Part shown: one piece after another, positions 10,554-21,192 of the stretch
Layout of the letters: each line of letters starts with the position of its first letter
Numbering within the stretch: the stretch's first letter is position 1
Assembly: GCA_023014485.1 (NCBI GenBank)
Contig: JAJOZX010005779.1
Span: 124,001-188,000 of the forward strand
Reading direction: 5' to 3'
Origin: Bathynomus jamesi
Lineage: Eukaryota; Arthropoda; Malacostraca; Isopoda; Cirolanidae
DNA: 64,000 bases
The notes under the pieces: model-generated
What the model was told of the DNA's origin: nothing
Seen by the model: only the letters and a program-made list of their open reading frames with translations
Database searches by the model: none
Position numbers and translations under genes: made by a program

Positions 10554-10868
10554 CTAACTGTATGAGCTGCTAAACTCTTTTGCTCGGTGGCCTACTTTAA
10601 TTATATCATCAATAATCTCTTCAAAGTAAATTATGTTATTTTCTATTTCATCCTCTTCTATAAGAGCCTCAATTTTAACATTTACTTCACTTAGAGCAAC
10701 CTTTTTAGTTTCTAATATGGAAAGCTGCGCAGTCACTAAGCTTAAATCCTCTTGCTCTATGGCAGAATCTATAGTGACAATGACCTTTGTAATTAGACCT
10801 TTGTAGGCGCTTCTCCTTTTTTTAAACTTGTTCAATTCAGATGCACTCATCTTCAATGCAAACAACAA
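10554..10868 (-). CDS. BEL-2 gag N terminus
   Basis: A 104-codon frame typical of BEL gag starts: a lysine/arginine-rich helix beginning 'MSASELNKFKKRR', then Glu-rich helices. The likely initiator is the seventh codon. It ends where the main frame opens, at about 10560-10570, so a single frameshift separates it from the rest of gag-pol. The leader and primer-binding site lie upstream. Confidence 0.8.
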   Translation of the reverse strand: MLFALKMSASELNKFKKRRSAYKGLITKVIVTIDSAIEQEDLSLVTAQLSILETKKVALSEVNVKIEALIEEDEIENNIIYFEEIIDDIIKVGHRAKEFSSSYS

Positions 10869-11390
10869 TTGGGCTCAATGCCAAATGAGCTGAATTGGCA
10901 GAAATACTTAACCAAACTGATCAAACGCAAATTTTGCCTTTTTCAAATAAACTGAATTGCTGGGTGGGGTACTAACCAACCACCATTATGGAATACCAAA
11001 TTTTCCACCCAAGTAACTGGCGTACCGAAGTCTGCAACCTTCGCCTACGAATAATAAACCAAAATTAACCAAACCGGTAAAAATGTAGGCCAAAAACAAC
11101 GGCAGACAAATGGCCAAGTTTCGCAATTGGGCGACCAAACTTTCTACCCTGGGACCTTAATTCAATAATAAACCAAAATTAACCAAACCGGTAAAAATGT
11201 AGGCCAAAAACAACGACAGACGAGTGGCCAAGTTTCGCAATTGGGCGACCAAACTTTCTACCCTGGGACCTTAACTCAGTAATGCTCAACCCGTCTAGGC
11301 CTAACTTGGGCTACAATTTGCACAATCAGAACTTTGCCGAAAAATAGTCACTGACTCAGTCTTGGGCTAGAATCCGGTTCTGAAGGACCA
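10869..11390 (-). other. BEL-2 leader with a 114-bp tandem duplication and primer-binding site
   Basis: Untranslated leader. Two near-identical ~114-bp units lie at about 11050-11163 and 11164-11277. Directly inside the LTR, the minus strand reads 'tggtccttcagaaccgga' (about 11373-11390), a plausible primer-binding site of the TGGTCCTTC type seen in BEL elements. No gene is seen. Confidence 0.75.
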
Positions 11391-11994
11391 TGTTATTTTA
11401 TTTATTTGTTGGGTTCAAAATCCCAGCTGAGCCGTGAACGGCCAAGTTCTAAAGGGCCAGTTCTACCTACAGCCCAAGTTAAGCTAAAATTAAAAACTTA
11501 CGGACTTGAGGTCCTATTAGGTCCTACCTCAGGGTTGCTGACTCGATGTGGGCCTACCTTAGGCCTCAGTTGCATGAATTTAAGATAAAAACAAAAGGGG
11601 CACTATTTATGGTCTTCTTTCTCAACCTTGCAACAACAACGCAACCTGGACTATTGCACGATGCAACAATCTTGTATCTAAACAACCAAACTGAATTGCA
11701 AGAGAGCTCTCTATAAGACCACACCCTGTAAGTACGGCAGTACGGCATTCCACAAACGAGTAGAAAGGACGCGCAGCGCCCCAAAATGATGCCACCAGAG
11801 TGCCCAAACAATGATGCCACAAGAGCCCAAAAATGCTAGCTCTAAATTAAGTGAATTTTTCACTAACCTTACAATTATGAGATGGATATATATACACCTT
11901 AACTTAATATATACAAGCAATGCTGCATCAATCAGCTTAGTCATCATATCGCCTTGGGACAACAATGGTTCTTCCTCTTCTAGATTTTCTAACA
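11391..11994 (-). repeat. BEL-2 LTR (5' LTR on the coding strand)
   Basis: 604 bp, partner of 4281-4876. It has two tandem copies of 'agtacggc' near 11731-11746 where the other LTR has one. It ends TTCTAACA at 11994, followed directly by the CCACT target duplication. The high similarity of the two LTRs suggests a fairly recent insertion. Confidence 0.94.
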
Positions 11995-11999
11995 CCACT

Positions 12000-13331
12000 T
12001 CTAATTCTTCTCGCTCTTTCTGGTACATAGCCATAAACCTCTCCAACAATTTTACTTCTTTCCCTTCTCTTTTCTATTCCAACGGCTTAGCTGCCGTCTC
12101 TTCTCCTGACAAAGCTGAATTCTTCACTCAGACTTTCGCTTACAATCAACCCTGGACGTTTCCGGTGCTGTTCCTTCATCTCTTCTTCCCTCTGACTTTA
12201 TTAGTATGTCTAAAAAATTAGAATCTCTTCTAAACATGTTTTTTCTGCCCTATCTGGGCTCAACTCTTGGAAGTCGTAGGGTGCTAATGGGATCCCTCCT
12301 GTTGTTCGCAAGAACTGTGCCTCTGTGCTAACACCCTGCCTCGGTAAACTCTCTTCTTTGTCTTTCATCTGGTATTTTTAGTTCCTGCTAGGAGTTTGCT
12401 TTCATTCAGCCTGTCCCAAAGAAGAGTGACCACTCTAAACCCTCCAACTATCGTCCAATTGCTTTGATATCTTGCCTTTCTAAAGTTTTTGAAACTATCG
12501 TTAATAGGAAGATTCTTAAACACCTCTCTTCTCATAATCTCCTTTCAAATCGTCAATATGGGTTCCGCAAGGGACGGTCTACTGGCGATCTTCTTGCATA
12601 TCTCTCTTACCCTTGGTCATCCTCCTTTCGGGATTTCGGTTAAACTTTTGCTATTGCGCTAGAAATATCAAAAGCTTTTGGTGGAGTCTGGCACAAATCT
12701 TTAATTTTCAAACTGCCCTCCTTCTATCTGTGACTTCCTCTCTAATTTCCTATCTGGCCGATCTATAGCTGCGGTTGTAGATGGCCACTGTTCTTCTCCT
12801 AAAATTATTAACAGTGATGTTCATCAGGATTCTTTCCTGTCCCCCCCCCCACTCTTTTCCTTTTATTTCAATAATCTTTTAAGTCGCACTTCCTGTCCTA
12901 TTCATTCCTATGCCGATGATTCCACTCTTCACTTCTCCACCCGCTTCCCAAAGCGTCCTTCTCAACAGTCACTCTATGATTCGCGTAGGACACTGTGGTA
13001 CACCTGACGTCTGATCTTTCTGCTATCTCTGACTGGGGGAGAGAAAACCTTGTGGCTTTCAATGCCTCAAAAACTCAGGTTCTTCATCTGTCTACTCGTC
13101 ACAATCTTCCACACTACTATCCCCTTACCTTCAGCAATACACCACTCAATCCTTCCAATTCTTTTAACATTCTTGGCGTTTCCTTTTCTCGTGATTTTTC
13201 CTGGAAAGATCACATATACTCTCTTTCCAAAACAACTTGGAATAGGTTAGGTGTGCTGTATCGCCTCCTCAGTTTCTTCACCCCCACTCAGTTGCTGTTT
13301 CTGTACAGGGTTGTCCGCCACTGTATGGAAT
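12000..13331 (+). pseudogene. Jockey-type LINE: reverse transcriptase domain, degraded
   Basis: Continues the LINE interrupted by BEL-2. Across shifting frames one can read the linker ('AVSSPDKAEFFTQTFA'), RT motifs ('SNYRPIALISCLSKVFE', 'YGFRKGRSTGDLLAYL'), the 'SYADDSTLHF' active-site block at about 12906-12935, and the C-terminal RT region (12995-13331). Multiple frameshifts and stops make it a pseudogene. It is cut at 13331 by a hAT-like element and resumes near 15468. Confidence 0.85.
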
Positions 13332-15459
13332 CAGGGCAGGATTTATGGCAGGACAGACTGAGCAGCTGCCCAGGGCCTCCACAAAAAGCCACCTCCCCCA
13401 CAAAATTGTTAAAAATATTTGTTTTGGTATTTGTAATAGGTCCGACTCAAAATCAAAATCAAAATCAAACGATTATGGAAATTGATTAATTGATAAATAA
13501 AATAAATAATTGATAAATAAAAATTTATTAATAAATTTCTCATCAAGCTTTATTGAATCTCCTTGCAACCCTTCTGTGATGTAACATTTTGCCAGATATA
13601 TCCAATATATAATTTTTTGTGGAACATGCGGTTTAATCTAGCCAAAAGCGGTGTAGTGTACATACAAACAAAATCCGGTTCACAGAATAAATCTCGTAAC
13701 CTATAAAATACAAATGTGAGTAATTAGCATTATATTTAGAAAATTTTTATGTAATATTTTGTTTTTATACCAGAAAAGGGTATCAGTGTTTAGTATGTAC
13801 CAAAAATTTTAAATTCGCAATTTATTTGTTAAAGTGTACTAACTAGCTAACTAGCGAGCTAAAATTCTTAATTTTTTTCTATATTAGACAAGATATCCTT
13901 GCTTTCACATTTATCTTTCCATGTCGTAGGCCAGATTGCCAGTGTTAATTATGTTACGCAATGTACAAACATTTATAGTGGCCTACGGATCACCAGTTTG
14001 AGGTAGCTAAGAAAGTAGGCTTACTATAATTACTGAATTAAATTGAAATGAATAATTAGGGTCACCAGCTTGGCCTACAGCCCAACAAAAAATATTTAAT
14101 AAGGAGAGAGAAATTACTTTGTTGTTTTGTGTTTAATTAGGAAAATAAATCATTTATTTGTTCACAGTGATTAACAATTCAATAACGGTATTTATAGTGA
14201 TTAACAATTATATAACGGCATTTATACTATGCTAAAGATGACTGATTCTTAGCAGTAAGGAATGGTTATACAGTCTAATTGTTAAGTAAGTACACTAATT
14301 CAGGTAGGCTAATGAGATAAGCCGAGGTGACACAGAATAAGTAATGAAGCCTATTGATAACTGAAATAATGCAAGTACGGTTGGTATAGTAAATGGATTA
14401 GGTCGGTAAGAATGAACTGCAAAAAGAGCACATAAACAATCGGATGCAAAATAAGTAAGTTATACGAATGAGCACACTAACAGAGTGCTACAAAATTATG
14501 GTATTGGTACAGCACTTGAATAGGCCTCCTGCGATCTTATACGGAGAGTTAGTTTGAAACGGTATTGAAGACACTTTTAGGGCCTACGCGATTGCTTGTG
14601 GAAGCACGACGTAACAAAACACTGTAGACCGAGTGAGAGCCGACAAGAGGCTTACCGCGACGCTCTGAGGGCCTACGTGGAGGAGGATGTGCTGAGGGTC
14701 TGTTGAGATACTTGTTGAACGGACGCCGATCGAATTGTGGTGAAGGATGAGTGAAGCCAGGGCCAGAAGGATGTCGCCTTAAGTGTTGATTCGCTTCGTG
14801 TATTGTTGAGGTGTTGCTTGAGAGACTTGGGCCGGCTGAGGTCGAACGGCGCTGGGTTTCGAAGGTTTGCTTCTGCAGGCGGACTGGCCTTACCGGCGAG
14901 AGGATGAGTGCTGAGGACCGGTAGAGACTTGTTGAAAAGGGGCCAACGAAAGCGCCTGCAGCAGTGATGTTGCTTCTTGCAGGATGAAATTGTAGAGCGC
15001 CGTACTTGATGATAGACTTCGTGTATGACCAACTGAAGCCTTGAAGGAACAGCGGGCCGCTGGCCTCACGAGTGGTGCTACTGACGAAGGTGCTGAGAGA
15101 GAGACGTAACGACCAAAACGAGAAAATGGCAAGTGAGAGTGATTTGAGAAAGAAGCTCCATTTTATAGGCTGCATTTTTATATACCTCAAAGTCTGTTTC
15201 CTCTGTGGGCCTGTTTCCTGCCCACGTGTACAGCCTTTGTTTCGAATCCATAACTGATTGAGAACGGCGAGGAAGGGATTTCCGGTCGGCCTCTACACAT
15301 TTATAAATGTATTTCATGAATCTGGTCCAAAATACATGTACCTTGTATCTGTAATTATTCTAGTAACTAGCGGCCAGTAACTGGTAACCCGTCACCAGTA
15401 ACAGTACGATTACCAGTCTGCCCAGCCCAGGGGCCCCCACAGTCATAAATCCGGCCCTG
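13332..15459. mobile_element. hAT-like non-autonomous element, 2.1 kb
   Basis: The ends are inverted: 'cagggcaggatttatggc' on the left, and the complement of the right end reads 'cagggccggatttatgac' (16 of 18 match). Flanking 8-mers TATGGAAT and TGTGGAGT resemble a decayed 8-bp target duplication. It splits the Jockey RT C terminus. No transposase is recognisable. The interior has a GC-rich block (about 14540-15290) whose minus strand carries a TATA-like 'tatataaaaatgc' and long overlapping ORFs of no known family. That block could be the LTR or promoter of another element. Confidence 0.78.
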
Positions 15460-15467
15460 TGTGGAGT

Positions 15468-15892
15468 ACGTTTCTCATGTATGGAGTGTCTCAACCAATA
15501 CAGCCGTACTTGACCGGGTGAAAGCAAGGGCTTTTCGTCTCATCAATTCCCCACCTCTTACTGACTATCTTCAATCTCTCTTTCTTCGCCGCAGTGTTGC
15601 TCCACTCTCCCTTTACTATCGCTATTATAACGGACACTGCTCTTCTGAACTCTCTAACTGCAACTGCATGTCTTCTCCTTTAAGGAGAGCACGCGGCACC
15701 AGACTTTCGACACTTTTTCATTCCTTTTCTGTCCAACTTTCTAACGCAAGGGTTAATCGGTATTTTCAATCTTTCATCTACTCAACCGGTCAACTCTGGA
15801 ACAATCTTCCTCAATCCATTTTGCCTCCTGTCTATGACCTCCAATTTTTGAAACGCAGAGTGTCCAGGCATCTCGAAAACCCTGGCCCTTAA
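15468..15892 (+). pseudogene. Jockey-type LINE: C-terminal end of ORF2
   Basis: Reads on from 13331 with 'MEYVSHVWSVSTNTAVLDRV' and 'LFLRRSVAPLSLYYRYYNG', ending with 'FLKRRVSRHLENPGP' and a stop at 15890-15892. This is the normal C terminus of Jockey-like ORF2 (thumb and post-RT region). The following ~100 bp is probably LINE 3' UTR. Confidence 0.85.
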
Positions 15893-16289
15893 GTTTGGCT
15901 CTCTTCTTCTATTGGGGGAGGGCGCTTTTGCAGGCATTCGTTCTTTGTCCCTCCTTCCTGCATGCGCCTTATCGCCGCTACAATGCATTTTTCTTTTATG
16001 GCCGCAAAAATGTAGCCAAATGTGTCCTGAATGCGATGGTATATTTATTGCTTAAGACCGTTAAGGAACTGTAATATCTTTAATTCCTTATGGAGAAAAA
16101 AAAGCGGCCAAATCTTATCATTTATTTTTAATATCTTCACATCGCGTTTCCTCTAAATTTCCACGGTGGCAATAAGACGCCTACGGAAGGCGACGCCTCA
16201 ATTACATTAGATATCGGGATAGCATTTATCGAAACAGCTAAAAAAGAAAGTAAAATTCTCGAAAGATCACAAGGCAACGAAAAAAACTC
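15893..16289. other. LINE 3' UTR and unassigned sequence
   Basis: The first ~110 bp is probably the Jockey LINE 3' UTR. Beyond that I see no gene, repeat or element termini. No poly(A) or simple-repeat tail is obvious. Confidence 0.5.
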
Positions 16290-16685
16290 GGTTCTTTCAT
16301 CTGTCTACTTGTCACAGTCTTCCACACCACTATCCCCTTATCTTCAACAATACAACTCAATCCTTCCTCTTCTCTTAACATTCTTGGTGATTCATTTTCC
16401 CTTCATCTTTCCTGGAAAGATCACATATACATTCTTTGTAAAACAGCTTCTAAGAGGTTAGGTGTGCTGTACCGGCTCCGCAGTTTTTTTCACCCCCACT
16501 CAGTTCTGTCTCTGTACAGAGGTTTTGTCCGCCCCTCTATGAAGTACGTTTCTCATGTGTGCAGTTGCTTAACCGACACAGCTCTCCTTGAGCGGATGGA
16601 ATCAAAGGTTTTTTTTTTGCTCATCAATTCCCCGCTTCTTATTGATTGTCTTCAATCTCTCTCTCTTCGCCGTAGTGTTAGAGAA
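16290..16685 (+). pseudogene. Second Jockey-type LINE fragment
   Basis: A partial second copy of the same LINE family, matching 13080-13331 plus 15468-15600 without the hAT-like insertion. It reads 'VLYRLRSFFHPHSVLSLYR' and 'INSPLLIDCLQSLSLRRSV' and then breaks off. It supports the claim that 13332-15459 is an insertion, because here the RT sequence runs through the site uninterrupted. Confidence 0.8.
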
Positions 16686-17402
16686 TGGGATAAAATGTGT
16701 TCCACTTTTGATGTGAGGCAGTCAAAGAGTTTTGGATAGTCAGTAAGCCGTAACGAGAGGATGTAGAATTGGGAAGATTCGAGTTCGGGAATACGAGAGC
16801 AAGTTAGGTCATTGCGTACATATACGCAACATTCAAATTTGTAATGAAAGTGAGTATAGAGAAAGTAGGAGGGTACAGAAAAGGAGTTGCCGTCAGTCAT
16901 CTCAGACCCCTACTGTATATATAACCAGTCATTTCTCCGGTTTGCGATAGGTAATGTATCTCTTTTTGGCCGAAACCGGGTAAGCCCGTTTCCACTTGAC
17001 TCGCTTTCGCTTTTCACGTTTAAAGGACTCAGAATTTCTTTCGTGCGTTATCGTACAATAAATAATTTAATTTATCTTCCAATTATTTTTGTGCATTGTC
17101 CACTGTAAACATTTAATTCTGGAATTTCAAGCAATAGTAACTGAACGCTGATCTATAATCAAGTGCATTTTCTTTGCTGTAGGTACCGTACTATGTTAAT
17201 AATTTTGATAATTTACTTTTGTTCATTAGAGGAAAATCCTGACAGCCTATTCCTTTTCCTTGTTTAATTTGTACGACAGTATCTTGTGACTTTTTTACAG
17301 ACTAATTAACTATTCCAATAATTATATCTGCAACCGACCAAAATTATAAATACCACAATCCATAAATACGGTGACTATAAATTGGTGACACTTGCCTCCC
17401 CC

Positions 17403-17405
<3 letters not shown>
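16686..17405. other. No recognisable feature
   Basis: AT-rich, no convincing ORF, tRNA or element termini seen. Confidence 0.5.

Positions 17406-17464
<59 letters not shown>
17406..17464. repeat. (CT)n-(TA)n microsatellite
   Basis: About 20 CT units followed by about 9 TA units, abutting an inverted partial unit of the tRNA-like satellite. Confidence 0.96.
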
Positions 17465-17465
<1 letters not shown>

Positions 17466-17744
17466 ACCATTACACCACGGGCCTCACTCGAACAAATGCC
17501 GTAATTCCCCTACATACGCGCAGAAACCAATGCCCCCAAGGGTGGTTACCTCATTTTTTTCATTTGTTTCGTTCTCTCTCCTCATCTGGCGCGGAATATT
17601 CTCCTATACAAGCGTCGTTCTTTACGTTAATTATATTGCGTGTTTGCAGTTAAAATGCATATAATGTACGGCATGCGGGAGGTGCCCCCTTGGGGCATTG
17701 GTTTCTGCGCGTATGTAGGGGAATTACGACATTTGTTCGAGTGA

Positions 17745-17817
17745 GGCCCGTGGTGTAATGGTTATCATATCTGACCGGCAATCGGAAGATCCCGGGTTCG
17801 ATTCCCGGGTGGTTACC
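17745..17817 (+). tRNA. tRNA-like pseudogene (Val-like D arm, GGC at anticodon position)
   Basis: 73 bp. Pol III A box-like 'tggtgtaatgg' and canonical B box 'ggttcgattcc' are present. The D arm resembles metazoan tRNA-Val. The anticodon stem TCTGA/TCGGA closes a loop CCGGCAA, putting GGC at the anticodon, with C instead of the invariant T at position 33. The T stem is strong, but the acceptor strands pair at only about four of seven positions. It is most likely a tRNA-derived repeat, not a working tRNA. Confidence 0.7.
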
Positions 17818-18001
17818 TCATATTTTCATTTGTTTCGTTCTCTCTCCTCATCTTGCGCGGAATATTCTCCTATACAAGCGTCGTTCTTTACGTTAATTAT
17901 ACTGCGTGTTTGCAGTTAAAATGTATGGCATGCGGGAGGTGCCCCCTTGGGGCATTGGTTTCTGCGCGTATGTAGGGGAATTACGACATTTGTTCGAGTG
18001 A

Positions 18002-18074
18002 GGCCCGTGGTGTAATGGTTATCATATCTGACCGGCAATCGGAAGATCCCGGGTTCGATTCCCGGGTGGTTACC
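18002..18074 (+). tRNA. tRNA-like pseudogene, unit 2
   Basis: Same 73-bp core as 17745-17817, with A and B boxes intact and the same weak acceptor pairing. It is part of the satellite. Confidence 0.7.
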
Positions 18075-18267
18075 TCATTTTTTCATTTGTTTCGTTCTCT
18101 CTCAACATCTGGCGCGGAATATTCTCCTATACAAGCGTCGTTCTTTACGTTAATTATATTGCGTGTTTGCAGTTAAAATGCATATAATGTACGGCATGCG
18201 GGAGATGCCCCCTTGGGGCATTGGTTTCTGCGCGTATGTAGGGGAATTACGGCATTTGTTCGAGTGA

Positions 18268-18340
18268 GGCCCGTGGTGTAATGGTTATCATATCTGACCG
18301 GCAATCGGAAGATCCCGGGTTCGATTCCCGGGTGGTTACC
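18268..18340 (+). tRNA. tRNA-like pseudogene, unit 3
   Basis: Same 73-bp core as the previous units. The 5' flank has one substitution ('gggagatgcc'). Confidence 0.7.
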
Positions 18341-18533
18341 TCATTTTTTCATTTGTTTCGTTCTCTCTCCTCATCTTGCGCGGAATATTCTCCTATACAA
18401 GCGTCGTTCTTTACGTTAATTATACTGCGTGTTTGCAGTTAAAATGTATATAATGTACGGCATGCGGGAGGTGCCCCCTTGGGGCATTGGTTTCTGCGCG
18501 TATGTAGGGGAATTACGGCATTTGTTCGAGTAA

Positions 18534-18606
18534 GGCCCGTGGTGTAATTGTTATCATATCTGACCGGCAATCGGAAGATCCCGGGTTCGATTCCCGGGTG
18601 GTTACC
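18534..18606 (+). tRNA. tRNA-like pseudogene, unit 4
   Basis: Same core but with the A box changed to 'tggtgtaattg', which should weaken Pol III initiation. Confidence 0.68.
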
Positions 18607-18798
18607 TCATTTTTTCATTTGTTTCGTTCTCTCTCCTCATCTTGCGCGGAATATTCTCCTATACAAGCGTCGTTCTTTACGTTAATTATACTGCGTGTTT
18701 GCAGTTAAAATGTATATAATGTACGGCATGCGGAGGTGCCCCCTCGGGGCATTGGTTTCTGCGCGTATGTAGGGGAATTACGGCATTTGTTCGAGTAA

Positions 18799-18871
18799 GG
18801 CCCGTGGTGTAATGGTTATCATATCTGACCGGCAATCGGAAGATCCCGGGTTCGATTCCCGGGTGGTTACC
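18799..18871 (+). tRNA. tRNA-like pseudogene, unit 5
   Basis: Last unit of the array, with an intact A and B box. Its 3' flank breaks into a short TA tract at about 18946. Confidence 0.7.
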
Positions 18872-19227
18872 TCATTTTTTCATTTGTTTCGTTCTCTCTC
18901 TTCATCTTGCGCGGAATATTCTCCTATACAAGCGTCGTTCTTTACGATATATATACATATATATATTATGCTTCGACCGGTAGTTGTATTTTTTTGTTTC
19001 TAAGAATAAAAAAAAGAGGGCGTTTTCCAAATAGAAACTTCCCAGCTGCTCGAGAAGTTAAGTGTGTGTTCGCGATTTATCCCGACGTTTCTAGAAATTT
19101 TAACCATCGCGGCGTCATTTCCTGATTTCGCAAGTTGTGAATCAGTTCAACAGTGTGTAATAATTTTTTTGTAAATTTATTAACTACTGGTATAAATTTA
19201 TTTGCTTTTGCTTTAGTGAGAGTGACA

Positions 19228-19439
19228 ATGCCAAGCATTGTGTGGAAGTTCTTCACTGCTTCAAGCACTAATGGAAAACAGGCGATCTGCAATTTGTGCC
19301 GTGTCTCTGTCTCTCGTGGAGGAACAAGCGCAAGTACCTTCTCTACATCGAACCTGAGGAGTCGCCTTATCAACAAGCACAAGACTGAGTTTGATGAAGC
19401 CAATAAGAGTCAATGTACAACTTCTGCTACTAATTCTGG
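19228..19439 (+). pseudogene. BED zinc finger exon of a hAT (ZBED-like) transposase
   Basis: Starts 'MPSIVWKFFTASS' and carries a BED finger: Cys pair in 'AICNLC', the 'VSRGGTSASTFSTSNLRSRL' linker, and His in 'INKHK'. It ends next to a consensus splice donor, 'ctg|gtgagt' at about 19439, so it looks like a first coding exon. No downstream exon of the same gene is seen before other elements. The hAT remnant at 28551-29078 could belong to the same family but lies 9 kb away. Element ends were not found here. Confidence 0.7.
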
Positions 19440-19611
19440 TGAGTAGATTCATGAAAATCTGTAAAGTGATTCTTCAAACATGCTCAGAGAGAATTCGCAG
19501 TTGTTCAAAGCCCCAACATCCTAGTGGCTCTAAAAATGATGAATTTAATAAAAACTAGTACAGTTCCCGCCGCTTCGCTGACGGTTAGACAGGCTAAACT
19601 ACGAAAAAAGA

Positions 19612-20112
19612 ACCCAGCCGTGAAAATTTTGAGCTTCACATTGTGTCAACATTTCTGAATCTGGTATCTCCCAAAACCTCCTCACCCCCATTCATACAAC
19701 TTGGGGGCTAACCCGCTCCCCCATTACCCCCACCCCTCCCCATTACCCCACCCATCCCCCATTACCCCCACCCCCACCCTTCCCCCATTGCTAAACTACA
19801 GAAAAGAACACAGTCATGAAAATCTTGAGCTTCATTGTGTCAACATTTCTGAATCTGGTATCTCCCAAAACCTCCTCACCCCCATTCATACAACTTGGGG
19901 GCTAACCCCCTCCCCCATTACCCCCACCCATCCCCCATTACCCCCACCCCCACCCTTCCCCCATTGCTAAACTACAGAAAAGAACACAGTCATGAAAATC
20001 TTGAGCTTCACATTGCCGCCCGTAATACAATTTCTGAATTTTTTTTACAATTTCTGAATTTTTTTCTCACAATTTCTGAAAGTGTGACGGACAGACGGAC
20101 AGACGGACAGCT
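19612..20112. repeat. Tandem ~175-bp repeat with C-rich blocks and (acggacag)n tail
   Basis: Two tandem units at about 19620-19794 and 19795-19978. Each contains 'cctcctcacccccattcata' and a run of 'ccccattaccccca', followed by a partial third unit. It ends in 'gacggacagacggacagacg' (about 20087-20112), a tail like that of some retroposons. No ORF of a known family is present. Confidence 0.8.
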
Positions 20113-20476
20113 CTCTTATTATATTATATAGATTTAGGAAGTCTAAATATTTGTTGTTTTTAATGTATGTTTTGGGTCCCTAAGTCTTAGCCTGCCCATG
20201 GCCCCCAAAAGTTGCTAAGATGTTGCTATATATATAAAAAGTTGCTATATATATAAAGTTTGATTTCAAGTTTCAACATGATTTACGAATTTATTGTAAT
20301 ATCAAAGTCTCCGTGAAATTGTCGTTTTCTATTTGTTTATAATTTCCCCCAATCAGAATTAAGATACAACTAAAGTAAATTTAATTCTCTTTGTTAACTT
20401 ACTTAGCTTCTATTTATTAAAAAATATTAAATATATAAAACTTTACATATAAATATTTCTGTATTAAAATTATTTT

Positions 20477-20477
<1 letters not shown>
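20113..20477. other. No recognisable feature
   Basis: AT-rich sequence with two short 'gttgctatatatataaa' direct repeats near 20225-20260, and nothing else recognisable. Confidence 0.45.

Positions 20478-20527
<50 letters not shown>
20478..20527. repeat. (TA)n microsatellite
   Basis: About 24 TA units immediately before the first of two long direct repeats. Confidence 0.95.
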
Positions 20528-20740
20528 TGTTAAACACAGACCGTGCATGGAACAAGGAACTCTTCTGGGAAAATTAAATCCACTATAGTCCGAATAAGTA
20601 ATGGTAAATGACAAATACCATAGTTTTTCTTTTTCATGATGTTAGCCCGACGTGGGCAACGGGTCTCTCGCAAAGAGATCCCATAAATATAGCTTCCCTC
20701 ACCAGCTATCTGCAAAGCAGACAGGATCCAGCTTTGGGAC
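20528..20740. repeat. ~213-bp direct repeat, copy 1
   Basis: Begins 'tatgttaaacacagaccgtg' and is repeated at 20980-21192 with very few changes, separated by about 240 bp of unrelated sequence. The spacing resembles a small LTR-like or TRIM structure, but no primer-binding site or polypurine tract is evident. Confidence 0.85.
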
Positions 20741-20979
20741 ATGGATCTAGGGTTTAAAGCAAGCCTAGACCCCCTACATTCAGAACCTCTATATAAGTAA
20801 AAGACTCGTTGCATTCACGTCGGATTGAATAAATCAAAGAAAAAGGGGGTAACTATTGTATTTTTAGCCAAAAAAACAAAACTTAAACCTCAACCGGGAC
20901 ATTGAGCGTCCACTTTTCAAGGCACGTAACACGTCCGTTTAATATACACAAACTCAGAATGGTTCCCTGAGAAAATTAT

Positions 20980-21192
20980 ATGTTAAACACAGACCGTGCA
21001 TGGAACAAGGAACTCTTCTGGGAAAATTAAATCCACTATAGTCCGAATAAGTAATGGTAAATGACAAATACGATAGTTTTTCTTTTTCATGATGTTAGCC
21101 CGACGTGGGCAACGGGTCTCTCGCAAAGAGATCCCATAAATATAGTTTCCCTCACCAGCTATCTGCAAAGCAGACAGGATCCAGCTTTGGGA
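20980..21192. repeat. ~213-bp direct repeat, copy 2
   Basis: Second copy of 20528-20740. Its right end forms the left arm of a perfect hairpin (21163-21215) that the first copy lacks. Confidence 0.85.

Larger units (their letters stand above)
4281..11994 (-). mobile_element. Full-length BEL/Pao retrotransposon (BEL-2)
   Basis: A 7.7-kb element with two LTRs (4281-4876 and 11391-11994), coding minus strand in the order gag, protease, RT, RNase H, integrase, DUF5641-like tail. It is flanked by an exact 5-bp target duplication CCACT (4276-4280 and 11995-11999), within the size range expected for BEL/Pao. It sits in the linker between endonuclease and RT of a Jockey-type LINE. Two smaller elements are nested in it: a hAT MITE at 6646-7196 and a piggyBac-like MITE at 5737-5824. 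Frameshifts, a stop and these insertions make it non-autonomous now. Confidence 0.95.
17463..18945 (+). repeat. Satellite of ~266-bp units each carrying a tRNA-like sequence
   Basis: Five head-to-tail units, spaced 257, 266, 266 and 265 bp by tRNA-like start. Each has a conserved 5' flank ('ggggcattggtttctgcgcg', then 'tatgtaggggaattac'), a 73-bp tRNA-like core, and a 3' flank ('ctcattttttcatttgtttc' onwards). The array opens with an inverted partial unit (17463-17540) that can fold onto the first full unit's 5' flank. More units are at 29.6-30.3 kb. Confidence 0.93.

Noticed and set aside
14549..15190. 213-residue minus-strand ORF in the GC-rich core of a hAT-like element
   Set aside because: No family resemblance; three overlapping open frames are expected from GC-rich sequence. 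Kept only as part of the element's description.
3623..16685. Host gene spanning the endonuclease and RT blocks
   Set aside because: All blocks match one Jockey-type LINE split by nested elements.
17745..18871. Five functional tRNA genes
   Set aside because: Acceptor stems pair poorly, position 33 is C, and all copies share long satellite flanks. Treated as tRNA-like pseudogenes.
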